64,000 bases of DNA from RGIG9115 sp045128915 (GCA_045128915.1 JBGVIT010000078.1:1-64000); one strand, 5' to 3'. Shown: positions 1 to 8,852, counted from the stretch's first letter. The notes: a model not told the origin generated them from the letters alone. Numbers and translations are program-made.

Positions 1-27
1 CGTAGTTCAATGACATAAAAACACGAA

Positions 28-51
28 AAAATCCGCAAGTTTGCGGATTTT
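28..51. terminator. Intrinsic terminator of the gene left of the window
   Basis: Perfect 11-bp inverted repeat AAAATCCGCAA / TTGCGGATTTT with a 2-nt centre and A and T runs on its two sides. It can work in either direction. The same AAATCCGC stem core recurs in the terminators near 30.94 and 34.85 kb. Confidence 0.7.
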
Positions 52-150
52 CTCAATGATTTATAAGTTTTCTGAATTTTTGGAATGCTTATAATAACAG
101 TTTCACGTCATTGATCGGTTTGTGCATTTTTAAACATCCCCATTTTTCTA

Positions 151-179
151 TTGACTTCTTTTTTCTTATATAGTATAAT
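151..179 (+). promoter_or_regulatory. Sigma-A promoter of the hemolysin III-type gene
   Basis: TTGACT, 17-bp spacer, TATAAT. It lies about 40 bp upstream of the start codon at 223 with a GAGGTGATG ribosome site between. Confidence 0.75.
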
Positions 180-222
180 ATACCATATTACATGGTATTA
201 ATATTTATGAGGTGATGATATA

Positions 223-897
223 ATGGTAAGGCAGAAATTATCAGAGAGAATTCTTCCCGATTACACCAAGGGCGAAGAAATTTTTAATATGGTATCGCAC
301 ATACTTGGTGGCGCTCTGGGCATAGTAACTCTTGTATTGTGTGTAGTATTTGCAGCCATTGACAGAAATCCTTATGGCGTAGTAAGCGGCGCAGTTTATG
401 GTGCATCACTTATAATTCTATATACAAGCTCCAGCATATATCATGGCCTGCGACCGCACCTTACAGCAAAGAAAGTGTTCCAGATTCTTGACCATTGCTC
501 AATATTTTTCCTTATAGCAGGAACATATACTCCAATCGCGCTTGCTGCATTGAGGGAATATAACCCCTTTGTAGGCTGGATAATATTCGGTGTTGTATGG
601 GCGGCTGCAGTTGTGGGAATAGTGCTTAATTCCATTGACATAAAAGCATACAGAAAGTTTTCTGCCGTATGCTATCTTGCAATGGGCTGGTGCATAATGT
701 TTGCGTGGAATGCCAAGGACTTTATGATAGAAAGGGGCGGAATTGTGCTTCTTGTTCTGGGCGGCATAAGCTACACTATTGGCGCACTCATATATTACCT
801 TATTAAGAAAAGGAAATTTGCCCACAGCATATTTCACTTGTTCGTGCTTGCAGGAAGTGTACTTCAGGCATTGTATGTAATGCTGTATATTTTATAA
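223..897 (+). CDS. Hemolysin III family (PAQR/TrhA-type) membrane protein
   Basis: The 224-residue protein has seven hydrophobic segments, as expected for the bacterial hemolysin III / PAQR family. The family metal-site residues are visible: H74 in a S-S-S-I-Y-H stretch after segment 2, D90-H91 at the start of segment 3, and an H201-x3-H205 pair at the start of the last segment. Family members sit in the cytoplasmic membrane; TrhA homologues are tied to membrane energetics and lipid homeostasis, and the hemolysin name comes from an early phenotype that need not apply. The start is the first ATG after a GAGGTGATG ribosome site and a consensus promoter. It is monocistronic, because the next gene has its own promoter. 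Family call is secure; the physiological role is inferred. Confidence 0.9.
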   Translation: MVRQKLSERILPDYTKGEEIFNMVSHILGGALGIVTLVLCVVFAAIDRNPYGVVSGAVYGASLIILYTSSSIYHGLRPHLTAKKVFQILDHCSIFFLIAGTYTPIALAALREYNPFVGWIIFGVVWAAAVVGIVLNSIDIKAYRKFSAVCYLAMGWCIMFAWNAKDFMIERGGIVLLVLGGISYTIGALIYYLIKKRKFAHSIFHLFVLAGSVLQALYVMLYIL

Positions 898-902
898 ACG
901 TC

Positions 903-931
903 TTGACCTCAAAAGCTTTTAGTGATATACT
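903..931 (+). promoter_or_regulatory. Sigma-A promoter of the DUF5662 gene
   Basis: TTGACC, 17-bp spacer, TATACT, beginning only six bases after the preceding stop codon. Confidence 0.65.
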
Positions 932-964
932 TATTATATGGAACATTAAAAGAGGAGAGAGAAT

Positions 965-1486
965 ATGAATTTTATGGGGCATTTGCGTACTATCACAAAG
1001 CATCGCCATACAGTAATATATCATGCCTTCCGTGTGGGAATTGGCTGGCGCGGTCTGATGCATGATTTATCAAAATATTCACCTACGGAATTTTTGCAGG
1101 GTATCAAATACTATACCGACGGTACTCGCAGTCCCAATGAAGCAGAGCGTGAAGAATTTGGCTATTCAAAAGCGTGGATACACCATAAGGGCAGGAACAG
1201 ACACCATTTTGAATATTGGACGGACTATAATCCCCAGACTAAGAAAATATCACCGGTTGAGATGCCTCTTGTATTTGTAAAGGAAATGTTTTGCGACAGA
1301 GTGGCGGCAAGTAAGATATACCAGAAGAAAAACTATAACAATAGCCACCCCATAGAATATTTTATGCGAGGCAAGGACAGACGTATGATTCATCCCCAAA
1401 CCTCCGACCTTATTGAAAGCTGGCTTCGTATGCTAAGCGAAAAAGGAGAAGAGGAAACCTTTCGTTATATAAAAAATTATAAATAA
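965..1486 (+). CDS. DUF5662 family protein
   Basis: A 173-residue soluble protein rich in His, Tyr, Lys and Arg. It has H6, H14, H20 and the segment MHDLSKYSPTEF, followed by KAWIHHKGRNRHHFEYW, a pattern I recognise from the DUF5662 family common in gut Clostridia. The conserved His/Asp pairs (H-D near residues 33-34, H-H near 73-74 and 80-81) resemble a metal-binding helical domain of HD-like character, but no activity has been established to my knowledge. Some databases label relatives as catalase, which this sequence does not support. The ribosome site is AGAGGAGAG before ATG. It ends in a terminator shared with the convergent hydE gene. Confidence 0.75.
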   Translation: MNFMGHLRTITKHRHTVIYHAFRVGIGWRGLMHDLSKYSPTEFLQGIKYYTDGTRSPNEAEREEFGYSKAWIHHKGRNRHHFEYWTDYNPQTKKISPVEMPLVFVKEMFCDRVAASKIYQKKNYNNSHPIEYFMRGKDRRMIHPQTSDLIESWLRMLSEKGEEETFRYIKNYK

Positions 1487-1514
1487 AAAAATGCTTGTCT
1501 CCAAGCATTTTTTT
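1486..1514. terminator. Bidirectional terminator between DUF5662 gene and hydE
   Basis: AAAAAATGCTTG, loop TCTC, CAAGCATTTTTT. The hairpin overlaps the ends of both convergent genes and has A/T tracts on both sides, so it serves both strands. Confidence 0.85.
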
Positions 1515-2553
1515 ATTTGGCTCTATGTCCTATATCTGTAACAATTTCGTAGCCTGCTTCCTTTACTTTTATTTCAAGGGCAGCACGGCTTTCTGCGGCT
1601 TCTTCATCTGTGCTGAGCTTATTTTCGTATATTTCGTAAAGCTTTCTTGTTTCCTTTGGTGAAAGATTTGGCATAACTACATTTGCTCCGGCCTTAAGTC
1701 CAAGCTCACGGCCGTTTTCATGTATAGTTCCAAGCGCTGTTGTGGCAGGAATAAGAAGCTTCGGGAACATAAGCCGAAGTATTGAAATCAGCTTTAAGGT
1801 AAGCTCTAAACTGCCGCTTTTAAAATCCCTGAATGGCGTGTCCTTATGTGTAATATAAGGTCCTATACCTACCATATCAGGCTGTAACTTTTGCAGAAAT
1901 CTAAAGTCTTTTATTATGGTTTCATAGGTCTGGTATGGAGAGCCTACCATAAACCCTGAACCTGTCTGAAATCCAATTTCCTTTAAATCAAATAAACATT
2001 TTTTTCTGTTTTCAAGACTCATGGTATCGGGGTGTAGTTTTCCGTAATGCACATCGTCTGCAGTTTCATGACGGAGTAAATATCTGTCTGCCCCTGCATC
2101 ATAAAAAGCTTTGTAGCTTTCCCTCGACCTTTCGCCTAAAGAAAGGGTTACTGCGCAGTCAGGATAAAGCTTTTTTATATTCTCTATTATGCTGCACATC
2201 ATAGAATCTGTGTAGTACGGATCCTCACCGCCCTGAAGTACAAATGTCCTGAACCCCAGACCGTAACCCTCATGACAGCATGATAAAATATCATCTTCAG
2301 TCAGGCGATAGCGCACAGCAGACGTGTTTGCACAGCGTATTCCGCAGTAATAGCAGTTGTTTTTACAGTAGTTGGTGAACTCTATAAGGCCTCTTATATA
2401 AACCTTGTTACCATATATGCTGCGCCTTATTTTATCCGCTTGTTCATATAAAAAACTGTCTTGTCGGTTATCTGTCAGCAAATCATAAAACTGTTCATCA
2501 GTAAGGTTTCCCGATTCACATAGCCTAAGTATATACTCCTTGAGCTTATCCAT
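1513..2553 (-). CDS. hydE: [FeFe]-hydrogenase H-cluster maturase HydE (radical SAM)
   Basis: A 346-residue radical SAM enzyme that helps build the diiron subcluster of [FeFe]-hydrogenase. The 4Fe-4S ligands are C63-x3-C67-x2-C70 within NYCKNNCYYCG, preceded by the VYIRGLIEF strand typical of HydE. The LQGGEDP stretch and the HydE-type LLRHETA motif separate it from biotin synthase and from PylB. HydF, HydG and the hydrogenase are not in this window, so the maturation genes are scattered. The start is set at 2553 because GGAGG lies immediately upstream; the four-codon extension beginning with TTG would consume that ribosome site. It has its own promoter and shares a terminator with the convergent DUF5662 gene. 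It points to a hydrogen-metabolising anaerobe. Confidence 0.92.
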   Translation of the reverse strand: MDKLKEYILRLCESGNLTDEQFYDLLTDNRQDSFLYEQADKIRRSIYGNKVYIRGLIEFTNYCKNNCYYCGIRCANTSAVRYRLTEDDILSCCHEGYGLGFRTFVLQGGEDPYYTDSMMCSIIENIKKLYPDCAVTLSLGERSRESYKAFYDAGADRYLLRHETADDVHYGKLHPDTMSLENRKKCLFDLKEIGFQTGSGFMVGSPYQTYETIIKDFRFLQKLQPDMVGIGPYITHKDTPFRDFKSGSLELTLKLISILRLMFPKLLIPATTALGTIHENGRELGLKAGANVVMPNLSPKETRKLYEIYENKLSTDEEAAESRAALEIKVKEAGYEIVTDIGHRAK

Positions 2554-2581
2554 TTTATCCTCCAAATATTTTGCTGTTATT

Positions 2582-2611
2582 ATTATACTTCAAAAAAGAG
2601 TTTCTTGTCAA
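2582..2611 (-). promoter_or_regulatory. Promoter of hydE
   Basis: On the minus strand: TTGACA, 18-bp spacer, TATAAT. Confidence 0.7.
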
Positions 2612-2622
2612 TAAAATAATTA

Positions 2623-2651
2623 TAGACTTTTCACACATTTTGTGATATACT
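2623..2651 (+). promoter_or_regulatory. Probable promoter of the acetyltransferase-dus-araC group
   Basis: TAGACT, 17-bp spacer, TATACT, about 30 bp before the start codon at 2680. The -35 box is a weak match. The spacer holds an imperfect palindrome (CACA...TGTG). Confidence 0.45.
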
Positions 2652-2679
2652 GTTTTTAAATTGTGACGGAGGCTTATTT

Positions 2680-3111
2680 ATGGAATTTAAAATACTCTAC
2701 GACTTAAATCGGGATATTATTAATATACGAACAGAAGCATTTATAATAGGGCGTGGAGTTTCACCTGAAATAGAGCTTGACGGCAGGGATTCACAGCTTG
2801 AACACTTTTGTCTTTATGAGGGAAATAAGCTCCTTGCATACCTACGTGCAGAAGAAGCAGGAAAGCTTGTCCATATAGGCAGAGTAGCTGTCTGTAAGGA
2901 AATGAGAAATCATGGACTTGACAGAAAACTGCTTGAATATCTTTTTGAAACTGTTGAATCACGAGGCTTTGAAGGAGTGGAGCTTAGCGCAGTAGATACT
3001 GCTGTTGGATTTTATGAAAAGCTTGGCTTCGTAGGAGAGGGTGACTACTATATGGAAACGGGAGTCCCCCATATTTATATGAAATATATGTTTAACAAAA
3101 AGGATAAGTAA
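2680..3111 (+). CDS. GNAT family N-acetyltransferase
   Basis: A 143-residue single-domain acetyltransferase of the GNAT superfamily, about the usual size. The core is visible as LLAYLRAEEAGKLVHIGRVAV (beta strands 3-4), then RNHGLDRKLLEYLF for the acetyl-CoA binding R/Q-x-x-G-x-G/A loop and helix, and FYEKLGFVGEGDYYMETGVPHIYM, which matches the C-terminal half of the ElaA subtype (GD-Y-x-E-x-G-I-P-H). By family it transfers an acetyl group from acetyl-CoA to an amine; the substrate is unknown. The start follows GGAGG. Its stop codon overlaps the start of the dihydrouridine synthase gene (TAATG), so the two are translationally coupled. Confidence 0.85.
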   Translation: MEFKILYDLNRDIINIRTEAFIIGRGVSPEIELDGRDSQLEHFCLYEGNKLLAYLRAEEAGKLVHIGRVAVCKEMRNHGLDRKLLEYLFETVESRGFEGVELSAVDTAVGFYEKLGFVGEGDYYMETGVPHIYMKYMFNKKDK

Positions 3112-4040
3112 TGGAATTATATTTTGCGCCTATGGAGGGTATTACTACTGCCACCTACAGAAATATCCATAATGAGATGTTTGGCGGCTGCGACGGATAT
3201 TATGCTCCGTTTATTACCCCCAGCGATATTGAACGAATAAGCATAAAAAGCTTAAGGGATATTCTTCCTGAACGCAATGTTAATATTAATCTCAAAATTC
3301 AGGTTCTAACTTCGTTGTCAGAATCGTTTTTCAAGTTTGCTAAAAAGGTAGAACCTCTGGGCTATAAGGAGATAAATATAAACTTAGGCTGTCCGTCGGG
3401 AACGGTTGTAAAAAAAGGCAGAGGCTCAGGCTTTCTTCGTAACCCTGACGGCATAGACCGTTTTCTTTATGAGATTTTTGAGTGCGGCGGACAGACCGTT
3501 TCTCTCAAAACAAGAATAGGCTTTGACACAAGCGCTGAAATGGACAGGCTTATGGATATTTATAATAAATATCCTCTCTCTCTTTTGATTATCCACCCAA
3601 GAACAAGAATGGATTTTTACAATGGCGAGCCTGATATGGAGGTTTTTGAAAAAGCATATAATGAAAGCTTGAATAAGGTCTGCTATAACGGCAATGTTTT
3701 CTCAAAGTCCGATTATGACGAAATAACAAATAAATTCACCAATCTTCACAGCATCATGCTGGGCAGGGGCGCAATCAAAAACCCTGCTCTGTTCAGGGAA
3801 ATAAAAGGCGGAGCGCCACTTGAAACACGTGAGCTTATAGAATTTACCGAAAGACTTGCAGATAAATATCTTGAGGTTTTAGGCTCGGATTATTTCACGC
3901 TTGGAAAGCTTAAAGAAATCTGGATGTATATGATGTGGAATTTTCCTGAAGAAAAGAAGCTGCTAAAATCAATAAAAAAGGCAAGCAAGCTCAGTGACTT
4001 GATTATGGCGGTGCAAAGAGCACCGGAAATTATGGTATAA
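3111..4040 (+). CDS. tRNA-dihydrouridine synthase family protein
   Basis: A 309-residue flavoenzyme of the Dus family, which reduces uridines in the tRNA D-arm using FMN and NADPH. Seen: N-terminal APMEGITTATYR (the FMN-binding start of the TIM barrel), the family signature NINLGCPSGTVVKKGRGSGF with catalytic Cys94, SLKTRIGF carrying the conserved Lys, and MLGRGAIKNPALF for the phosphate loop. Length is typical. Divergent Dus paralogues of this sort in Clostridia are not assignable to DusA/B/C by eye. It overlaps the upstream acetyltransferase gene by one base and precedes the AraC regulator by 19 bp, suggesting one transcript. Confidence 0.9.
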   Translation: MELYFAPMEGITTATYRNIHNEMFGGCDGYYAPFITPSDIERISIKSLRDILPERNVNINLKIQVLTSLSESFFKFAKKVEPLGYKEININLGCPSGTVVKKGRGSGFLRNPDGIDRFLYEIFECGGQTVSLKTRIGFDTSAEMDRLMDIYNKYPLSLLIIHPRTRMDFYNGEPDMEVFEKAYNESLNKVCYNGNVFSKSDYDEITNKFTNLHSIMLGRGAIKNPALFREIKGGAPLETRELIEFTERLADKYLEVLGSDYFTLGKLKEIWMYMMWNFPEEKKLLKSIKKASKLSDLIMAVQRAPEIMV

Positions 4041-4059
4041 GAGGGGAGCGTCTTTAAAA

Positions 4060-4893
4060 ATGAAAGTACTTTACAAGCAAAAAACCGCCGTACAAGACGG
4101 AAGTTTTGCGCTGCTTGGTATAAAAGAATGTTATTTTAAGAAGCTAATGTCGGCAAATGACGGAAAGAACATAACAAAAAAATCCCACCACCATAATGCA
4201 TACGAAGTTCATATCATGGCAGATGGTTATCAGATATACTATGCAGACGGAAAGAATTACAGAGTAGATAAAGGCAATTTTATTATTATCCCTCCGGGAG
4301 TTCAGCACAAAATAGTAGAAACATCGGTATATACAACCAAATATTCCCTGACATTTGAATTTGAGCAAAACAAATCGGACATTAAATGTGTCTGTGCTAA
4401 CGTAAGCCGTGAAATGTCAGACAATATCGACTTTATTTTATGTGAAATCACAAATAAAACCGAGATTTCAAGAACGCTCATAGCCAACAGAGTTTTTGAA
4501 ACAGTAGTCCATGTTTTGCGAATATTAGGCTATAAGGATACATCACGTGCAGTAAACACCAATTTTGAAAACCTGCATCTTACATTGGCAAAGCAGTATA
4601 TAATCGACAACATCAAGGAAGCGCTCAAACTTTCGGATGTTGCGGCATACTGCCACCTTAGCAATAAGCAGATTACAAGAATATTTGAAATTTACGAAAA
4701 TGTTGCACCTGCGCAGTATATAAGACAGCAAAGAATAAAGGTAATAGAAAAAACGCTGCTCGATTCTCAGCAGTCCCTTAAGGAAATAAGTGAAGAATTT
4801 AACTTCAGCAGCGAGTATTATTTCAATGCTTTTTTCAAAAAGCATACGGGAATGTCACCGGGCGAATATAAGAAAATGCACAAAGTGTTATAA
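4060..4893 (+). CDS. AraC family transcriptional regulator with N-terminal cupin
   Basis: A 277-residue regulator. Residues about 30-115 form a cupin-type sensor barrel (HHHNAYEVH near 43-51, GNFIIIPPGVQHKI near 76-90) that in this family binds a sugar or similar ligand. Residues about 170-277 form the double helix-turn-helix AraC domain, ending in EEFNFSSEYYFNAFFKKHTGMSPGEYKK, the second recognition helix region. It is convergent with the sialidase-fold/kinase/aldolase operon and is the only regulator beside it, so it is the best candidate for its control, but that is inference from position. The ribosome site is GAGGGGAG. A strong bidirectional terminator follows immediately. Confidence 0.9.
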   Translation: MKVLYKQKTAVQDGSFALLGIKECYFKKLMSANDGKNITKKSHHHNAYEVHIMADGYQIYYADGKNYRVDKGNFIIIPPGVQHKIVETSVYTTKYSLTFEFEQNKSDIKCVCANVSREMSDNIDFILCEITNKTEISRTLIANRVFETVVHVLRILGYKDTSRAVNTNFENLHLTLAKQYIIDNIKEALKLSDVAAYCHLSNKQITRIFEIYENVAPAQYIRQQRIKVIEKTLLDSQQSLKEISEEFNFSSEYYFNAFFKKHTGMSPGEYKKMHKVL

Positions 4894-4930
4894 ACATAAA
4901 ACCCTCTGCATTGCAGAGGGTTTTATGTTT
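4892..4930. terminator. Strong bidirectional terminator
   Basis: A 19-bp inverted repeat, AAACATAAAACCCTCTGCA and its complement, closes both the araC-type gene (plus) and the sialidase-fold gene (minus). It overlaps both stop codons. Confidence 0.9.
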
Positions 4931-6311
4931 ATATATTTCTGAAATTCTTGATAGTATGGAATGTTGAATAGTTAGAATCATGGAAGCTGTTGGCTCCGTT
5001 CATGGCTGTTCTGCAAAGATAAATTATATCATCGCCTTCAAATTCAAAATCCACATACTGAAAACCAACTTTTTCATAATCTTCATGGCGATAGTCAAGC
5101 AAATCAGTAACTACCTCCCATTTGTTAAGGTCGTCAGATGCCATAAGTGACAAAAGATTTCTTGTGCTCGGCTTTTCCTTATCGTACAGTCTTGATGCTA
5201 TGGAATAGTATTTGTCAGAAACTGCATCATACTTTATCATAAACTTTGAAAGATGTGCAGGGAATTCAATACACCGTGAATATTCGAGCATTGCGTGTGG
5301 GTTTTCTGTATCAACCGAGTATGCGAGTGCAAGCCCTTTAGAGTTTCCAAAACGCATGACGTTCAGGAGCTGGCCATCTCTATCTACTACAAGAGTGCCT
5401 TCGATTGTCATGTTGTTCATAGGCAAGTCAGCCATTTCATCAGTAAAACGGTCAAATTTTCTCGGCTCGGTAAATGACCAATTTTCAGGATTCATAAGGT
5501 CAGCGTTTTCGTCACATGACATAACCATAGCCGCATGACAGAATCCGTTATCAGACCACCATGTTCCCCATTCGAGAGTTTCATATATTCTGCCCTTATA
5601 ATGCATAACGTTTTGAGGATTTTTATGGACTCCGTTGTTACCCTTCTTGCCGTTAGAGCCGCGAAGAAGTGTAACGGGAGCGCAGAAAGTCTTACCGCCA
5701 TCAGTTGATTTTCCGATTATAAGGTCACCGTATTCCGTTGAGCAACCCAACATATAAAGGTCACCCTTGTGAATGAACATCTTACCCCAGAAGCAAGGCA
5801 TCAACTCGCTTACATAATACCATGTAGCACCATTATCATCGGAGCGGAAGATAAGAGTAAGGTTTTGGGGTGACTGATAATCAAACAGGTCCATCGACGC
5901 CAGAAGAAAACCTTCAGGATGGCGTACCAAAGATGGAGAGCAAAGATATCTGCCCGAGAACGCATAAACCTCATCATCAGGATGCAGATAGTTCACCACC
6001 GTACCTTCGGCTTTCGCGCATTTGGCGAGCCTTGTGCGGCTCAGGCGTTCTCCTGCCTGAACGTAGAACTCATAGTCAGTATCGGGTTCAAGATTTGTAA
6101 TTTTATATTCGTTATTTTTTGTAGTTCCAGCCTTGATGAACTGTTCATCACCGCGCTTATGGTAATATACATCATATTCTTCATCATCAGTATTGAGCCA
6201 TTGAAGCAGTATGCTGCTCTCATCAGGCACGACTCTTGCGATGTATATATCACCTACATTATAAAAGAATGGTTTGTATGGAGCATAGCTCCAAAGATTA
6301 TGACCTTTCAT
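4929..6311 (-). CDS. Fibronectin III + sialidase-fold (BNR/Asp-box) protein, probably cytoplasmic glycosidase-like
   Basis: A 460-residue protein. Residues about 18-105 read as a fibronectin type III domain (SSILLQWLNTDDEEYDVYY ... YKITNLEPDTDYEFYVQA). The rest is a beta-propeller with Asp-box signatures SDDNGATW (near 162) and STDGGKTF (near 205), as in exo-alpha-sialidases. No signal peptide or membrane segment is visible, so it should act inside the cell, unlike classical secreted sialidases. I cannot confirm the tri-arginine sialidase active site by eye, so the substrate may be another glycoside or sugar acid. It is the last gene of an operon with an FGGY kinase and a NanA/DapA-type aldolase. 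The start is the ATG after GGAGA; the longer TTG start is unlikely. Confidence 0.7.
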   Translation of the reverse strand: MKGHNLWSYAPYKPFFYNVGDIYIARVVPDESSILLQWLNTDDEEYDVYYHKRGDEQFIKAGTTKNNEYKITNLEPDTDYEFYVQAGERLSRTRLAKCAKAEGTVVNYLHPDDEVYAFSGRYLCSPSLVRHPEGFLLASMDLFDYQSPQNLTLIFRSDDNGATWYYVSELMPCFWGKMFIHKGDLYMLGCSTEYGDLIIGKSTDGGKTFCAPVTLLRGSNGKKGNNGVHKNPQNVMHYKGRIYETLEWGTWWSDNGFCHAAMVMSCDENADLMNPENWSFTEPRKFDRFTDEMADLPMNNMTIEGTLVVDRDGQLLNVMRFGNSKGLALAYSVDTENPHAMLEYSRCIEFPAHLSKFMIKYDAVSDKYYSIASRLYDKEKPSTRNLLSLMASDDLNKWEVVTDLLDYRHEDYEKVGFQYVDFEFEGDDIIYLCRTAMNGANSFHDSNYSTFHTIKNFRNI

Positions 6312-6324
6312 CAAAAATCTCCTT

Positions 6325-7893
6325 TCATTTTAGTTTTTTAATTGCTTCTTTTTCTACGGAAAGAGCCTGCTTGTATGCTTTTGCAAAGCTTTCAAAGCCG
6401 TTTATATCATTTTCGTCTGCCATAAGAGTTTGTATCTTTGCGCCGGCAAACACATTGTTTTCAAGATAATCTTCAAGCTCCTCACCGTCTTTTTTCCATA
6501 ACATATACGCTGCAAGCAACGCCATGCCGTAAGGTCCGCCCTCGCCGGCTGTCTCCATTACGGAAACGGGACATTTCATACATGCCGAGAGAATGGTCTG
6601 CCCGACAACAGCTGTTTTAAAATATCCGCCGTGACCGAAAATCTTATTAATAGTTACGTTTTCTGCATACAGTATATCCATACCTATATAAAGAGTTGCA
6701 AGAGCAGACATAAGATGTGTGCGCATAAAGTTTGCAAGATTAAACTTTGCATTCTGTTCGCGCATGAATAGCGGTCTGCCTTCATCAAGGTCTGTTATAC
6801 CCTCACCTGAAAGATAGTTAAAACTCAGAAGTCCGCCGCAGTCTGCGTCGCCCTCGGTCGCTTTGTTAAACAGCAATGAATAAAGGTTGCCCATGTCAAT
6901 ATCAGCACCGATGCTTTTTGCAAATTCATAGAACAACTCAACCCATGCATTAATATCCGAGGTACAGTTGTTGCAGTGAACCATTGCAACGCTTTTGCCA
7001 GCAGGGGTGGTTACCATATCAATTTCTTTGTGCATACCGATTTTGTTCTCAAGTACTATCATGGCAAAGTTAGAAGTGCCGGCAGATACGTTTCCCGTAC
7101 CTGCTTTAACTGAATTAGTTGCTACCATTCCCGTTCCTGCATCTCCTTCAGGAGCAGTAAGTGGAATTCCTGCCTGAAGCTCTCCGTCGGGATCAAGAAG
7201 CAGCGCGCCCTCTTTTGTAAGAGTTCCTCCGATGACTCCAGCAGGCAGCACCTTAGGCAGAATATCAACAGTTTTCAGGTTAATTCCGTTTTCCTTAAGA
7301 AGTACGTCAAATTTTTCAGCCATGTCAGCATCATAGTCAAGAGTTGTGCTGTCAATGGGGAACATCCCTGATGCCTCGCCTATTCCTATTACCTTTTCTC
7401 CCGTCAGCTTCCAATTAACATAAACCGAAAGAGTCATAAGATTTCGAAGTGCAGGAATATGTGATTCTTTGTTCAGTATAGCCTGATAAAGATGTGCAAT
7501 ACTCCACCTCTGGGGAATGTTAAAATCGAATAGCGAAGTCAGCTTTTCAGCAGCTTCACCGGTAATAGTGTTTCTCCATGTACGGAACTGTGTAAGCACA
7601 TTACCCTCTGCATCAACAGGTATATATCCGTGCATCATTCCCGAAATACCCATAGCGCCAACGGTTGTAAGAGGTTTGTTGAACTTCTGCTTGAAATCCT
7701 TTTTAAGCTCACCGAAGCACACCTTCAAGCCCTCGTCAACAGCATCAAGCGGGTAAGTCCATATGCCGTTTTCCAACTTGTTTTCCCATGTATATGAGCC
7801 GGTTGCAAGAGTGCTATGATTTTTATCAATCAATACGGCTTTGATTCTTGTTGAGCCAAGCTCAAGACCTATAACTGTTTCTTTAAGATTCAT
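6325..7893 (-). CDS. FGGY family carbohydrate kinase
   Basis: A 522-residue ATP-dependent sugar kinase of the FGGY family (hexokinase/actin fold). Seen: N-terminal phosphate-1 loop GLELGSTRIKAV, GAMGISGMMHGYIP, the central EGDAGTGMVA ... GNVSAGTSNFAM region, and the C-terminal GHGGYFK and GEGGPYGMALLAAYML adenosine-binding segments. It is slightly longer than xylulokinases and closest in feel to ribulokinase/xylulokinase-like FGGY proteins. By family it would phosphorylate a ketose or polyol made inside the cell. It lies 13 bp after the aldolase gene and 13 bp before the sialidase-fold gene with good ribosome sites, so the three form one operon. Substrate cannot be read from sequence. Confidence 0.88.
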   Translation of the reverse strand: MNLKETVIGLELGSTRIKAVLIDKNHSTLATGSYTWENKLENGIWTYPLDAVDEGLKVCFGELKKDFKQKFNKPLTTVGAMGISGMMHGYIPVDAEGNVLTQFRTWRNTITGEAAEKLTSLFDFNIPQRWSIAHLYQAILNKESHIPALRNLMTLSVYVNWKLTGEKVIGIGEASGMFPIDSTTLDYDADMAEKFDVLLKENGINLKTVDILPKVLPAGVIGGTLTKEGALLLDPDGELQAGIPLTAPEGDAGTGMVATNSVKAGTGNVSAGTSNFAMIVLENKIGMHKEIDMVTTPAGKSVAMVHCNNCTSDINAWVELFYEFAKSIGADIDMGNLYSLLFNKATEGDADCGGLLSFNYLSGEGITDLDEGRPLFMREQNAKFNLANFMRTHLMSALATLYIGMDILYAENVTINKIFGHGGYFKTAVVGQTILSACMKCPVSVMETAGEGGPYGMALLAAYMLWKKDGEELEDYLENNVFAGAKIQTLMADENDINGFESFAKAYKQALSVEKEAIKKLK

Positions 7894-7906
7894 AATATCC
7901 CTCCGA

Positions 7907-8830
7907 TTATAATAGCTTTTGGAGATAATCTGTTGCAGTCTTCATCTGTTTCATGCAGTCCTTTGCGTAGTTTGTAAGTTCTTCAGATTTTCTGTTTCGT
8001 GCAATATTTTCAGTAGGTATGCCGCAAAGGTTCATATGGTATTTTGCAGTAAGAGGATACGGAAGTCCAACTTCAGTAAATCCGAATGTTCCAATCATTG
8101 ACTGAATAAGCTCTGCCTTTTCAGGCTCCTTGTCATAATTTGAACCAAGCCATGTATAAAATGCAGGGTGGAAGTTAGCCATAATACCGCAGTAACCCGA
8201 ACCACCGTTTCTCATAGATTCAAGCAAAGTCTGACAGTTTGCATTAAGAAGCTTAAAGCCTGTACCTTCAAGTTGCTGACAACGTTCTTTCATAGTCTGT
8301 GCATCACAGCAGGTATCCTTCATGTATGTAAATCTTCCTGTCTTCATGCACCAATCAAGAATTTTCGGTGTAACAAGTCTTTTATAAGGGTAAGGACATT
8401 CATAAAATCCAAGCTTTGCATCTTCGGGAAGTAATTTAAGAAGCTTCTCGGCATTTGCAATAAATACGTCATCGCCCTCATTGTTTATATCCAGTCTGTT
8501 TGTTATAAGAATAAGAGCGTCTGTGCCTGAATTGTATATAGCATTAAGCTCTTCAGCCTGACCTTCCAAAGTATCGGATACGTGACCTGATGATACTACA
8601 ACAAAAGGTCTGTTATGCTTCTTTTCAAGCTCCTTTGCTCGTTTATAAACCAATTCATTGATTTTCACTCTCTCTTCAAGAGTAAGGAAAAAAATTTCGC
8701 TGGACTGACAAACGGCAAATATTCCGTCAAGGCCGTTTTCAAAATACCAATCCACATATTTTTCACAAGTTTCATAATCCACGTTGCCATCTTTTTTGTA
8801 TGGTGTTATCATAGTTGTTAACATTTCCAT
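7907..8830 (-). CDS. DapA/NanA-family class I aldolase (dihydrodipicolinate synthase family)
   Basis: A 307-residue TIM-barrel aldolase of the N-acetylneuraminate lyase / DHDPS superfamily. The Schiff-base lysine is K171 in FTYMKDT and the partner tyrosine is in FYECPYP (about Y143). The pyruvate-carboxylate loop that is usually G-T-T/S-G-E is C-Q-S-S-E here (41-45), so this is a divergent subfamily and not a true DapA. Members cleave or form 2-keto-3-deoxy sugar acids or sialic-acid-like compounds. As first gene of the operon with a sugar kinase and a sialidase-fold protein it probably splits a sugar-acid intermediate into pyruvate plus an aldose. The start follows GGAGTG. Confidence 0.85.
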   Translation of the reverse strand: MEMLTTMITPYKKDGNVDYETCEKYVDWYFENGLDGIFAVCQSSEIFFLTLEERVKINELVYKRAKELEKKHNRPFVVVSSGHVSDTLEGQAEELNAIYNSGTDALILITNRLDINNEGDDVFIANAEKLLKLLPEDAKLGFYECPYPYKRLVTPKILDWCMKTGRFTYMKDTCCDAQTMKERCQQLEGTGFKLLNANCQTLLESMRNGGSGYCGIMANFHPAFYTWLGSNYDKEPEKAELIQSMIGTFGFTEVGLPYPLTAKYHMNLCGIPTENIARNRKSEELTNYAKDCMKQMKTATDYLQKLL

Positions 8831-8852
8831 TAAAAATCACTCCTTTATCTTA

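Noticed and set aside
4929..6311. Secreted sialidase
   Set aside because: There is no signal peptide, lipobox or membrane segment at the N-terminus.
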